Position numbers and translations under genes: made by a program. A DNA stretch of 57,519 nucleotides from Methylococcus sp. Its GTDB lineage: Bacteria > Pseudomonadota > Gammaproteobacteria > Methylococcales > Methylococcaceae. The notes beneath the pieces were generated by a model, which made no database searches, had not been told where the DNA came from, and saw only the letters and a list, made by a program, of their open reading frames with translations. Positions 30,303 through 38,983 of this stretch are shown here, one piece after another (the first letter of the stretch is position 1; each line of letters starts with the position of its first letter). Location of the stretch: contig QYQA01000025.1 in the NCBI GenBank assembly GCA_007280285.1, positions 1 to 57,519 on the forward strand, written 5' to 3'.

Positions 30303-31553
30303 ATGAATGATTTTACTGTGTTGTTCCTTATCGCCCTAACGGCCTCCTTTGTCGTTGAATTCTGGCTGTCGCGACGACAAGCCGCCCATGTCCTCCTGCA
30401 TCGCGGCGAGGTTCCCAAGGCCTTCAGAGAAAGTATCACGCTGGAGGCACATCAAAAGGCGGCTGATTACACCGCTGACAAAGCGCGGCTGTCAGATATC
30501 GATCGTGTGGTCGGGGTCTTGGTCCTTTTGGGGTTTACCCTCGGGGGCGGCATCGGGTCCTTGCAAACATTTTGGAATGGCCTTGGACAGTCGCCGTTGA
30601 TCTCTGGGATCGGCCTGATCCTCTCGGTCCTTCTGATCGCTCAACTCATCGAATTGCCGATCAGCCTTTACCAGACCTTCGTCATCGAGCAACGCTACGG
30701 CTTCAATCGAAGCTCGCTCGGCCAATTCCTGAAGGATCTCGTCCTCCAGACAGGGGTCAGCTTTGCGCTCGGCGGTCCTCTCTTGGCCCTGATCCTCTGG
30801 GTCATGACATCCACCGGCCCGACCTGGTGGCTGATGGCGTGGGCGATTGTGATGAGCTTCTCGATTCTGATGAGCTGGGCCTATCCGACCCTGATTGCTC
30901 CCCTCTTCAATAAATTCACCCCGCTTCCAGACGTCACGCTCAGAGCCCGTATCGAGGCCTTGCTTAAACGCTGCGGCTTCCATAGTCAGGGCATTTTTGT
31001 GATGGACGGCTCGCGCCGCTCCGGCCACGGCAATGCCTACTTCACCGGGATCGGCGACAGTAAGCGTATTGTCTTCTACGACACCCTCGTTGAATCACTG
31101 GAACATGATGAACTGGAGGCCGTTCTGGCCCACGAACTCGGTCATTTCAAGCGCCGTCATGTGATCAAAATGCTCTTTACCAGTGCATTCCTGACACTGA
31201 CCGGCTTTGCCCTTCTCGGGTGGATCAGCCAGAAGGATTGGTTCTATCAGGGCCTTGGGGTTGACGGCCCCTCAACGGCAGCCGCTCTGCTTCTGTTTAT
31301 CCTGACGGCCCCGGTATTCACCGTGTTCCTGAAACCGATCATCGCGAAATTCCAGCGCGGTTTTGAGTTTGAAGCGGATGACTTTGCCTCTGAGCATACC
31401 CAGGCGGCGCATTTGATTACCGCCCTCGTGAAACTGTACCGGGAGAACGCGAGCACCCTCACACCGGATCCGCTTTACGCGGCCTTCCACTACAGTCATC
31501 CACCGGCCGCTATCCGCATCCAACATCTCAACGAACGGACGAAGCCGGCATGA
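30303..31553 (+). CDS. M48 family zinc metallopeptidase (STE24/CAAX-protease-like)
   Basis: 416-aa membrane protease. N-terminal hydrophobic segments, the [13 protein letters not shown] motif of the Ste24 N-terminal domain, then the zinc site HELGH (H277, E278, H281) and the downstream Glu region [10 protein letters not shown]. Ste24/HtpX relatives act on membrane or lipoprotein substrates. It starts 94 bp from the divergent orn and is followed 7 nt later by rsgA. HtpX is a shorter relative; length and the N-terminal domain favour the Ste24-like group. Confidence 0.91.
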   Translation: MNDFTVLFLIALTASFVVEFWLSRRQAAHVLLHRGEVPKAFRESITLEAHQKAADYTADKARLSDIDRVVGVLVLLGFTLGGGIGSLQTFWNGLGQSPLISGIGLILSVLLIAQLIELPISLYQTFVIEQRYGFNRSSLGQFLKDLVLQTGVSFALGGPLLALILWVMTSTGPTWWLMAWAIVMSFSILMSWAYPTLIAPLFNKFTPLPDVTLRARIEALLKRCGFHSQGIFVMDGSRRSGHGNAYFTGIGDSKRIVFYDTLVESLEHDELEAVLAHELGHFKRRHVIKMLFTSAFLTLTGFALLGWISQKDWFYQGLGVDGPSTAAALLLFILTAPVFTVFLKPIIAKFQRGFEFEADDFASEHTQAAHLITALVKLYRENASTLTPDPLYAAFHYSHPPAAIRIQHLNERTKPA

Positions 31554-31560
31554 CCCAACC

Positions 31561-32493
31561 ATGACCGAGGACCCAGGACATCAGGCCAATGAGAGACCTT
31601 CAAATCCCCCCGAGGATCTGCTGGAAGGTTTGATCGTGAGTCATCTGGGCCAGGGTCTCGCGATCGAAGGCGTCGATGGCGCCATCATCCTCTGCCACAC
31701 TCGAAGGCAATTGGGGCCCGTTGCTGTGGGCGATCGGGTCCTCTGGTCAAGGCAGGAAGATCAGGGCCGGGTTGAACAACGCCTGCCTCGCCACAGTCTC
31801 TTGACCCGTCCCGCACATGGTGGCCGAATCCGCCCCGTGGCGGCCAACCTCGATCAGGTGGTGGTGGTGGTAGCCCCTGAACCTGAACCCGACTGGCTTC
31901 TGGTCGATCAGTATGCCGCAGCCGCAGAACATCGCTCGCTTGCGGTGATCATTGTTATCAACAAGGTGGACCGCCTCCGTGAGCGCGCCAGCATCGAGGA
32001 TACGCTGGCAACCTATCGGGACATCGGCTACCCCTGCCATCTGGTTAGCGCCAAAACGGGCGAGGGGCTTGATGAACTTCAATCCAGCTTGAAAGGACGT
32101 CTCAGCATCCTCTCGGGACAATCCGGCGTGGGCAAATCCTCCCTCACCAACACGCTGCTCCCCGGAAAAAACCTAAAAACCCGGGAACTGTCAGAAAAAG
32201 CCGGTCTCGGACGGCACACCACGACTTCGGCGATGCTCTATCATTTGCCGCAGGGTGGCAGCCTGATCGATAGCCCGGGTGTTGCGGTCTTTGGTCTTGC
32301 AGAAATGACAGCGCAGGATCTCGCGCAAGGCTACCGGGAATTTCGTCCATTCCTTGAACACTGCCAATTTAACGATTGTCGCCACCTCAAAGACAAAGGG
32401 TGTGCGGTGAAAGAAGCCATCACTGAAGGATCGATTGCAGGCGGACGCTACGATCGATTTGTAAAGCTTCTCGGGAAAATGCACCTCGTTTAG
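31561..32493 (+). CDS. rsgA: Small ribosomal subunit biogenesis GTPase RsgA
   Basis: 310-aa circularly permuted GTPase that matures the 30S subunit. An N-terminal OB fold is followed by the permuted motif order: G4 INKVDR before the P-loop GQSGVGKSS (~186-194) and G3 DSPG. The C-terminal zinc-binding segment has C-x-F-x-D-C-RH-x(6)-C (HCQFNDCRHLKDKGCAV). It is 7 nt after the M48 gene and ends before a strong bidirectional terminator. Confidence 0.95.
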   Translation: MTEDPGHQANERPSNPPEDLLEGLIVSHLGQGLAIEGVDGAIILCHTRRQLGPVAVGDRVLWSRQEDQGRVEQRLPRHSLLTRPAHGGRIRPVAANLDQVVVVVAPEPEPDWLLVDQYAAAAEHRSLAVIIVINKVDRLRERASIEDTLATYRDIGYPCHLVSAKTGEGLDELQSSLKGRLSILSGQSGVGKSSLTNTLLPGKNLKTRELSEKAGLGRHTTTSAMLYHLPQGGSLIDSPGVAVFGLAEMTAQDLAQGYREFRPFLEHCQFNDCRHLKDKGCAVKEAITEGSIAGGRYDRFVKLLGKMHLV

Positions 32494-32509
32494 GTGCGGA
32501 TCACCTGCC

Positions 32510-32543
32510 AACAACAAGGGCGCCTAAAGGCGCCCTTGTTGTT
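32510..32543. terminator. Bidirectional intrinsic terminator, 15-bp perfect stem
   Basis: AACAACAAGGGCGCC (32510-32524), loop TAAA, GGCGCCCTTGTTGTT (32529-32543). The A/T-rich ends of the stem serve as U-tract for both directions. It lies between the convergent rsgA (+) and DUF2333 (-) genes. Confidence 0.8.
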
Positions 32544-32558
32544 CATCAGATTCTTAAT

Positions 32559-33593
32559 TTAACCGCGTTCGAGCAGGCTTCGAAGATCGATCGTCGCCGC
32601 GTTTGCCCGAGCGATATAGTTGGCCAGCGTCAGGGAGTAGTTCGCAAAGAGTCCAAAGCCGCTCCCGTTGAGAATGACCGGGCTCAGATGGGACCCCTGA
32701 CTGTTTTCAAGTTCGCGAACGATCTGCTGCAAGGACACCAGAGCCGTCTTATTACCCAGAATGTCACGGAAATCCCATTCGATCGCCTTCAACACCAACA
32801 TCGCGGCCCAGGTGTAACCCCGCGCCTCAAAGAAGCGATCGTCAAGCTTCAACCAAGGGGTTCGACCCAAATCAGAATGGCGCTCTTCCCCCTCAGGAGC
32901 CCGGTCGGCCGTACTCGCGCTCAGGCGGTTGGAATAGTCGCCGAGTCGCTTTTCAAGCACCTCGAGATACTGGCGGAGGTTATCCGCACGGGCATAAAAG
33001 TTGGCATCCCTTTTTCTGAGCCGCTCCCGATAGGCGACCAACGATTCAATGCCTTTTTCGTATTCTGATTCAGAAGCAGGTAACTGCCAGGACCTGTAGT
33101 CAAAGTAAAGAAAGGGTTCACCCTTAGAGAGATCCGGATCTTCCTGTGACTGCGTCTGGGATCGCGCAATGTTGTTACGGAGGGCCGTTGTCGCATCGCG
33201 GAGGGCAATCAGCGCCCCGATTTCCCAGTTAGGGATATTATCTAGAAGAACGCTGGGGGGGAAAACGTCGTTGAGTAGAAAACCACCCGGCTTATGGAGC
33301 AAGGTATCTGCAATTTCAATCAAGGTCGAGGTATAGGTGAAACCCAGCGGTAACTCCTTGGGATTCTCGACATGAGCAGCCTCTGCGGCCACCTCCACCA
33401 CATCGAAAGGCTCGGGTTCGAGACTCCAGTACTCGGCCAAACCAATCATAATGAGTCCCACACCCGCGGAGACCCACAGCGCCTTTTTGAAGCTTTTGCT
33501 TTGACCCAGCGATTTCAGGCTAGGTCGCCCTTTGGGCGCAACATCATCCTCTGAATCGATAGGATCTGGGATGTTCTGATCAGGTTCTGACAT
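32559..33593 (-). CDS. DUF2333 family membrane-anchored protein
   Basis: 344 aa. An acidic, Pro-rich N-terminus is followed by one transmembrane helix (~39-55, LWVSAGVGLIMIGLAEYW) and a large, probably periplasmic, mostly helical region with several Arg/Glu-rich stretches. The family is conserved in gammaproteobacteria and its function is unknown. The ATG at 33593 (MSEPDQN) is preferred to the frame start at 33626. It stands alone, 81 bp after the xerC stop. Confidence 0.8.
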   Translation of the reverse strand: MSEPDQNIPDPIDSEDDVAPKGRPSLKSLGQSKSFKKALWVSAGVGLIMIGLAEYWSLEPEPFDVVEVAAEAAHVENPKELPLGFTYTSTLIEIADTLLHKPGGFLLNDVFPPSVLLDNIPNWEIGALIALRDATTALRNNIARSQTQSQEDPDLSKGEPFLYFDYRSWQLPASESEYEKGIESLVAYRERLRKRDANFYARADNLRQYLEVLEKRLGDYSNRLSASTADRAPEGEERHSDLGRTPWLKLDDRFFEARGYTWAAMLVLKAIEWDFRDILGNKTALVSLQQIVRELENSQGSHLSPVILNGSGFGLFANYSLTLANYIARANAATIDLRSLLERG

Positions 33594-33674
33594 GGGGCAA
33601 TCCTGTAGCCATTCGCATATGGACATCAGTATACAACAACGCCCTAATCACCGGACCGAAGGCCCCACCAAGCC

Positions 33675-34595
33675 TTAGGTCTTATTCTTCAGGGCGCCTC
33701 GCCTCGCCCTTGGATGGGATTGATCATAGACGCTCGCCAGATGTTGGAAGTCAAGATGGGTGTAGATCTGAGTGGTGCTGAGATTGGCGTGCCCGAGAAG
33801 CTCTTGAACCGCTCGCAGATCCCCGCTCGATTCCAGCAGATGGCTCGCAAAGGAATGTCTGAGCATGTGTGGATGCAGCGACTCAGAAACGCCTTGCCGC
33901 TGCTGCCAGTGGACCAGTCGAGCCTGGACGCTGCGGGCCGCGAGTCTGCCCCCTCGGCGACTCAAGAAAACCGCGGTCTCCTCGGCTCCCGCCAACACTT
34001 CTCGCAGCGGGAACCATCGCTCAAGGGCGGCGATGGCCTTTTTTCCAACCGGCACCAATCGCGTCTTACCGCCCTTGCCTCTCTGAATGAGGACCGTTCC
34101 AGCGCGGCCGTCAAGATCCACGAGGTCAAGATTCACCAACTCTGAAAGTCTCAGCCCCGAGGAATAGAACAACTCCCACATCGCCAAATCCCGAATCTCA
34201 AGGGCATCTTCAGGAGGCGCATCCAATAGCCCCTTGATCTGATCGACATCCAGCAGCTTCGGAAGCTTTTTCGGCGCTTTAGGGGCCCTAAGGCCCTGAG
34301 CCGGATTAAGCGCCAAGATCGATGACCGAATCAGATCATCAAAGAACCCACGGATCGCCGACAGAGCCCGCTGCAGACTGCGGCTGCCGAGCCTCGTTCG
34401 ATGGCGCTCGGCAAGGTGCTCCCGAAGCTCCCGCACCCCCACCGCCGACCAGCTCTCAATCGAACGACTGTCACAAAAAAGCACCAATTGCCCAAGGTCA
34501 CGGCGATAGGCTTCGAGGGTGTGGGGGGAAACCCGCTGCTGGATGTTGAGCCGCTCGAGGTATGCCAAGACGTGACCCGCCGCAGCCGCGTTCAT
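33675..34595 (-). CDS. xerC: Tyrosine recombinase XerC
   Basis: 306-aa site-specific recombinase that, with XerD, resolves chromosome dimers at dif. N-terminal SAM-like core-binding domain (VSPHTLEAYRRDL), C-terminal catalytic domain with the R-K-H-R-H-Y set: SGLRLSELV, KGGKTRLVP, HMLRHSFASHLL, LGHANLSTTQIYTHL (nucleophile Y278). The place downstream of dapF and DUF484 is the classical gammaproteobacterial context and argues for XerC rather than a phage integrase. Confidence 0.94.
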   Translation of the reverse strand: MNAAAAGHVLAYLERLNIQQRVSPHTLEAYRRDLGQLVLFCDSRSIESWSAVGVRELREHLAERHRTRLGSRSLQRALSAIRGFFDDLIRSSILALNPAQGLRAPKAPKKLPKLLDVDQIKGLLDAPPEDALEIRDLAMWELFYSSGLRLSELVNLDLVDLDGRAGTVLIQRGKGGKTRLVPVGKKAIAALERWFPLREVLAGAEETAVFLSRRGGRLAARSVQARLVHWQQRQGVSESLHPHMLRHSFASHLLESSGDLRAVQELLGHANLSTTQIYTHLDFQHLASVYDQSHPRARRGALKNKT

Positions 34596-34599
34596 GGCA

Positions 34600-35298
34600 T
34601 CAGACCGTGGAATAAAGCAAGGCCGCCAGGCGCGCTGCCAAAATCTCGCTCATTTGGGTCAGGAACACCACGCCCATGTCAGCACGAAGACGCGTACTGT
34701 CCCGACTGCCAATAGCAAACACCCCTCGAAGACCCGCATGATCTAATTTAAGCACGGCTTGTGAGGCCACCTCTGGGGCATCCTTTCCGAACAGCATGCC
34801 GGCCGTATCAGGGTCAGGTCGCCCACACAAGGGCTTGGCTCGCGCGATGACGCCCCGAAGCCAATCGGCCTCTGGCGCATCTTCGGCGACAAAAAGATGT
34901 TGCACCGCACTATCAAGCGGGGGCTTAAGAATCCGAACCACCACGAAATCAGCCTGGAAAAACTGATGGAGACCCCAATCGAGGCTCGCCAGAACATCCT
35001 CAAGGCTTTTGGCATCGAGAAGGGTGAGCGTTAATTGATGGACTCTTTGGTAGAGCGCATCATTCTCGCGGGCAATCTCAACCAACTGATCTAACTGCTT
35101 CACCGAGCGTTGGTTGCGATCTCTTAGGAGATCCAACTGACGGGCCACCAGCGAAACCGCCTCGCCGCTTTGATGCGGCAGCCTCAGATGCTCAAGGAGC
35201 CCAAGGTGTTCCTCAAAAAAACCAGGGTGCTGCTTGAGGTAATCGGCAACCTCGATGGCGGACAGCGACCCAGAATCCGGTGAAACAACAACGTTCAA
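34600..35298 (-). CDS. DUF484 family protein (YigA-like)
   Basis: 232 aa. The N-terminal region reads [28 protein letters not shown], then a coiled coil (~45-80) and a GAF-like C-terminal domain. The family is conserved between dapF and xerC in gammaproteobacteria; its biochemical role is unknown. Its start overlaps the dapF stop (ATGA) and xerC follows after 4 nt, so all three are cotranscribed. Confidence 0.88.
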   Translation of the reverse strand: MNVVVSPDSGSLSAIEVADYLKQHPGFFEEHLGLLEHLRLPHQSGEAVSLVARQLDLLRDRNQRSVKQLDQLVEIARENDALYQRVHQLTLTLLDAKSLEDVLASLDWGLHQFFQADFVVVRILKPPLDSAVQHLFVAEDAPEADWLRGVIARAKPLCGRPDPDTAGMLFGKDAPEVASQAVLKLDHAGLRGVFAIGSRDSTRLRADMGVVFLTQMSEILAARLAALLYSTV

Positions 35299-36125
35299 AT
35301 GATTATGACTCCTTCAAAAACAGAGGCCGCAGGCCCTTGCATCATCACGGGACTGCCCCGGCCCGCCCAACTGATCGTCAAATCGCCACCGGGAAGATGA
35401 ACCCTGACCACAGGGTCGAGCTGACCCCGGATGATCCCATGGACAACCGCAGCGCAGGCACCGCTTCCACACGCCAAAGTCTCGCCAGAACCCCGCTCAA
35501 AGACCCGGAGGCGAACCTCCTCGCGGCTGAGGATCTGGATAAATCCAACGTTCACCCGCTCTGGAAAAAGGGGATGCCTCTCCAGCGTGGGCCCCAAACG
35601 CTCGACCGGTGCGGTATCGATGTTATCGCAGACGACTATAGCGTGCGGATTACCCATTGAGACAGCACCAAACTGAACCCTCTCACCCTCAAGATCCAGA
35701 GGGTAAACCACGTGTTCGACGTCCCCCTGCATGGGAATCTCCGAGGGTAAATGGCGGGGCACGCCCATATTGACGATGACCTGATCTTGTTCCACCAAAC
35801 GCAGAATCAGTCGACCGGCATCGGTATCGACCTGAATTTCATCCTTAAGGCAAAGACCCTGATCGCGAACAAAGCGCGCAAAACAGCGCGCGCCATTGCC
35901 ACATTGTGCGACCTCACTGCCATCCGCGTTGAAGATACGGTAGCGAAAATCAGCATGCGCATCATGCGCCGACTCGACCAGAAGCACCTGATCGCAGCCG
36001 ATTCCAAAATGGCGATCAGCCATCCATCGAATTTTTTCAGGACTCAGAAGAACTTTCTGGCGGACACCATCAATGACCACGAAATCATTACCAAGCCCCT
36101 GCATCTTAGTGAACTTGAGACGCAT
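35295..36125 (-). CDS. dapF: Diaminopimelate epimerase
   Basis: 276-aa PLP-independent epimerase converting LL-DAP to meso-DAP for peptidoglycan and lysine. The two active-site cysteines are visible in [12 protein letters not shown] (C75) and [10 protein letters not shown] (C219). N-terminal [13 protein letters not shown] is characteristic. It starts 2 nt after the lysA stop and overlaps DUF484. Part of lptM-lysA-dapF-DUF484-xerC. Confidence 0.96.
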   Translation of the reverse strand: MRLKFTKMQGLGNDFVVIDGVRQKVLLSPEKIRWMADRHFGIGCDQVLLVESAHDAHADFRYRIFNADGSEVAQCGNGARCFARFVRDQGLCLKDEIQVDTDAGRLILRLVEQDQVIVNMGVPRHLPSEIPMQGDVEHVVYPLDLEGERVQFGAVSMGNPHAIVVCDNIDTAPVERLGPTLERHPLFPERVNVGFIQILSREEVRLRVFERGSGETLACGSGACAAVVHGIIRGQLDPVVRVHLPGGDLTISWAGRGSPVMMQGPAASVFEGVIII

Positions 36126-36127
36126 GA

Positions 36128-37378
36128 TCAGATTGGCGCCAGGGATTCAAGGGCGAACAGATCGCTAATAGTTTCTCGCCTTCTGGCGAGAAAATGGCGG
36201 TCACCATCGACCAGCACTTCCGCCACCCGGGGACGTGAGTTGTAATTGGAGCTCATACAAAAGCCATAGGCGCCGGCAGAACGAACCGCCAGCAGATCAC
36301 CCGGGGCAATCGCGAGCTCCCGGTCCTTCCCCAAAAAATCACCGGTTTCGCAGACGGGACCGACCACATCATAACGGCAGGGTTTCGGATGCTCTGGCAG
36401 GGTGACCGGAATAATCTCCTGATAGGCCTGATAGAGTGAGGGCCGAATCAAATCGTTCATGGCTGCATCAACGATGGCGAAATGCTTATCCGCATTCGAT
36501 TTCAAATATTCCACTCGGGTTAATAGCACGCCGGCATTGCCAACAATCGCTCGACCAGGCTCCACAAAAATCTCGTAGGGTTGATCCGCCAGACGATCGG
36601 TCAGGATCTTCGCATACTGCGCAGGTTCCGGGGGCGTCTCGTCGTTGTAACGGATCCCGAGTCCACCGCCAACGTCAATATGGCGGAGCGAAATCCCCTC
36701 GTCCTGCAGTCTTCCGATAATCACCAGCAAACGGTCCAAGGCATCCTCGAACGGCGCGAGGGACGTCAGCTGTGAACCAATATGACAATCGATACCGATC
36801 ACTTCAAGGTGCGGCATCGCCTTGGCACGCCGATATTCATTGATCGCCTCCTCTTGGGCGATACCAAACTTATTCTCGCGGAGCCCGGTTGAAATATAGG
36901 GATGTGTCCCCGCATCCACATCCGGATTGACGCGCAAGGAAATGGGGGCCTTGACGCCGATTTCTCCGGCCAGATGATTAAGCCGATCAAGTTCTCCCGG
37001 CACTTCAACATTAAAGCAACGAATCCCCACCTGAAGCGCCCGGCGCATTTCATCCTCACGCTTCCCGACCCCGGAGAAAACGATCTTCGTAGGATCGCCT
37101 CCAGCCACGAGCACGCGCTCCAATTCGCCAAGCGAGACAATATCAAAACCGGACCCAAGGCGCGCCAGCACGCTGAGGACCGCGAGATTCGAGTTCGCTT
37201 TCACCGCATAGCAGATCACATGATGATGCCCCGACAAGGCCTCATCAAACGCCCTAAAATGACGCTCCAAGGTCGCCCGCGAATAGACATAGCAAGGCGT
37301 CCCGTAAGACGCCGCGATGGCCGTCAAGGGGACCTCCTCAGCCCATAATGAAGGCCCCCGATATTGAAAGTGGTCCAT
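36128..37378 (-). CDS. lysA: Diaminopimelate decarboxylase
   Basis: 416-aa fold-type III PLP enzyme, last step of lysine synthesis. PLP-Lys region CYAVKANSN, glycine-rich loop [19 protein letters not shown], and the C-terminal catalytic GPVCETGDF motif with the Cys/Glu residues. Full length. Immediately downstream of the lptM lipoprotein gene and 2 nt before dapF. Confidence 0.96.
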   Translation of the reverse strand: MDHFQYRGPSLWAEEVPLTAIAASYGTPCYVYSRATLERHFRAFDEALSGHHHVICYAVKANSNLAVLSVLARLGSGFDIVSLGELERVLVAGGDPTKIVFSGVGKREDEMRRALQVGIRCFNVEVPGELDRLNHLAGEIGVKAPISLRVNPDVDAGTHPYISTGLRENKFGIAQEEAINEYRRAKAMPHLEVIGIDCHIGSQLTSLAPFEDALDRLLVIIGRLQDEGISLRHIDVGGGLGIRYNDETPPEPAQYAKILTDRLADQPYEIFVEPGRAIVGNAGVLLTRVEYLKSNADKHFAIVDAAMNDLIRPSLYQAYQEIIPVTLPEHPKPCRYDVVGPVCETGDFLGKDRELAIAPGDLLAVRSAGAYGFCMSSNYNSRPRVAEVLVDGDRHFLARRRETISDLFALESLAPI

Positions 37379-37558
37379 TTAGTTCGGTGCCGAGGGTTCG
37401 ACGATGGGTGCCTTCTGTTCAGGGGCCTTTTGGACCGGCTGTCCACCGCCTCTTGAGCGAGGATCTTGGCCTTCCTTGAACAGCGGACCTTTCTGGCCGC
37501 AGGCCGGTAAAAAAAACGCAAGGGCCCACAGTAAGAGCCAGCGGTGTTGAATGATCAT
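37379..37558 (-). CDS. lptM: LPS translocon maturation lipoprotein LptM (LppL/YifL family)
   Basis: A 59-aa gene that is easily missed. Signal peptide MIIQHRWLLLWALAFFLPAC with lipobox LPAC (lipidated C20) is followed by the family signature GQKGPL and a Pro/Gln/Lys-rich tail. LptM is an outer-membrane lipoprotein that helps oxidative maturation of the LptD LPS transporter. The stop codon overlaps the region just upstream of the lysA ATG (about 1 nt apart), the conserved lppL-lysA arrangement. Read directly from the minus strand; start ATG at 37558. Confidence 0.88.
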   Translation of the reverse strand: MIIQHRWLLLWALAFFLPACGQKGPLFKEGQDPRSRGGGQPVQKAPEQKAPIVEPSAPN

Positions 37559-37725
37559 ACGGGGTCAATTCAATCAAAAAAAGAGAGCCCATTCTAATCC
37601 AAAAGCCCAAGCAGAACATGCTGCCATGGGGCGCCGAGACGATCTTAGCCCCCCCCCTGATGATAGAATGAAAGGCTACGATCTGTCGTTTGTTCTCCCT
37701 CAACCCTCTGTTCAAAAGGACCCTC

Positions 37726-37935
37726 ATGGACAAAAAACTCCTCGACATCCTGGTCTGTCCGGTCTGTAAAAGTGACCTGATCTTTCAAAAAGAGGCGCAG
37801 GAACTGATTTGCCGAGCGGATCGTCTGGCCTACGCCATTCGCGACGGCATTCCGGTGATGCTGGAAGGGGAAGCCCGGCGCATCAGCCTTGAAGAGCTCG
37901 ATAGTCTCCCCAAAAGGACACCCCTGGTCGACTGA
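37726..37935 (+). CDS. Trm112/UPF0434 (YcaR) family protein
   Basis: 69-aa protein starting [18 protein letters not shown] with one CxxC knuckle and ending in the typical KEAQELIC...[12 protein letters not shown] region. Trm112-like proteins are zinc-binding partners of methyltransferases in eukaryotes; the bacterial role is not established. The ATG at 37726 is preferred; an upstream ATG at 37690 adds non-family residues. kdsB follows 7 nt later, as in many gammaproteobacteria. Confidence 0.9.
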   Translation: MDKKLLDILVCPVCKSDLIFQKEAQELICRADRLAYAIRDGIPVMLEGEARRISLEELDSLPKRTPLVD

Positions 37936-37942
37936 GGTCCCC

Positions 37943-38707
37943 ATGTCCTTCAAAATCGTCATACCCGCACGACTCGGTTCCAGTCGACTCCCAGGAAAGC
38001 CGCTGCTAGATATTGTGGGAAAACCCATGATCGTCCATGTCTGTGAGCGTGCCCTAGAGTCTGGTGGCGAGGTCTTTGTTGCAACCGATGATGAGCGGAT
38101 CATTCGAGCCGTAGAGAGCCTTAGAGTGACAGCGCTGATAACCCGCGCGGACCATCAAAGTGGGACCGAACGGATCAGCGAGGTGGCAGAACAACTCGGT
38201 TGGCCTGACCAGGCAGTGATCGTCAACCTTCAGGGCGATGAACCCTTGATCCAGCCGGATCTGATCCGCCAACTGGCCGCAGCGCTTAAAAGCCAGACAC
38301 GCGCGGAGGTCGCGACACTGGCCGCGCCGATTCATCGAGTGGAGGAGATCTTTGATCCCAACGCCGTTAAGGTGGTGATGGATCATCAAGGCTACGCGCT
38401 TTACTTCAGTCGGGCGCCGATTCCCTGGGATCGACAGACCTTCTCGGCGACAAGGGATACCCTACCGGACGCCTCGCTGTGGTTTCGCCATATTGGCATT
38501 TATGCCTATACCGGAGGCTTTCTTCGCCGTTATGTGTCCTGGCCGAGCGCCAATCTCGAACGGGTGGAGGCCCTCGAGCAGCTAAGAATCCTTTATCAGG
38601 GCGACCCCCTCAAGGTCCTTGTGGTCGACCATGCCCCCCCCGCTGGCGTCGATACGCCAGCCGATCTTGAGCGCGTCAAAGAGGTCATCGCCAAGACGCT
38701 CTTTTAG
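37943..38707 (+). CDS. kdsB: 3-deoxy-manno-octulosonate cytidylyltransferase
   Basis: 254-aa CMP-Kdo synthetase activating Kdo for lipid A/core assembly. N-terminal IPARLGSSRLPGKPL nucleotide-binding motif, VATDDERI, NLQGDEPLI, and the HIGIYAYTGGFLRRY segment. The ATG at 37943 is chosen for the family start (SFKIVIPAR). Cotranscribed with the YcaR gene; convergent with acyP, sharing 4 nt at the stops. Confidence 0.95.
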   Translation: MSFKIVIPARLGSSRLPGKPLLDIVGKPMIVHVCERALESGGEVFVATDDERIIRAVESLRVTALITRADHQSGTERISEVAEQLGWPDQAVIVNLQGDEPLIQPDLIRQLAAALKSQTRAEVATLAAPIHRVEEIFDPNAVKVVMDHQGYALYFSRAPIPWDRQTFSATRDTLPDASLWFRHIGIYAYTGGFLRRYVSWPSANLERVEALEQLRILYQGDPLKVLVVDHAPPAGVDTPADLERVKEVIAKTLF

Positions 38708-38979
38708 TCGAGGATTTTGAACCCGGGGCCGAGACCCTCTTGAGGGACCTCATGGAGAGTAAGACCGATCACTAGGGTTCCTTGAGGTCCTTCCCGGCAC
38801 CAAGCCAGGAAGTCTGAAAGAGCGGCTTCAGGCCCTAAGGCCATGATCTCTACCTGTCCTTCTTGGCGATGTCTGACCCACCCTTCAACACCTAACGCCA
38901 AGGCCTTCTCGCGCGCGCTAACCCGATAGAACACACCCTGGACACGCCCCTCGACGAGGACATGGATCGCCTTTTTCAT
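38704..38979 (-). CDS. Acylphosphatase-like protein with altered active site
   Basis: 91-aa ferredoxin-like acylphosphatase fold. The phosphate-binding motif VEGRVQGVFYR with catalytic Arg R19 is intact. The second family motif, normally GWVRNxxDGxVE with a catalytic Asn, reads GWVRHRQEGQVE: the Asn is His (H37) and the Asp is Glu. Because that Asn orients the attacking water, activity is doubtful. The ATG at 38979 gives the normal family start. It is 4 nt after rlmKL and its stop overlaps the kdsB stop. Confidence 0.85.
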   Translation of the reverse strand: MKKAIHVLVEGRVQGVFYRVSAREKALALGVEGWVRHRQEGQVEIMALGPEAALSDFLAWCREGPQGTLVIGLTLHEVPQEGLGPGFKILD

Positions 38980-38983
38980 GACA

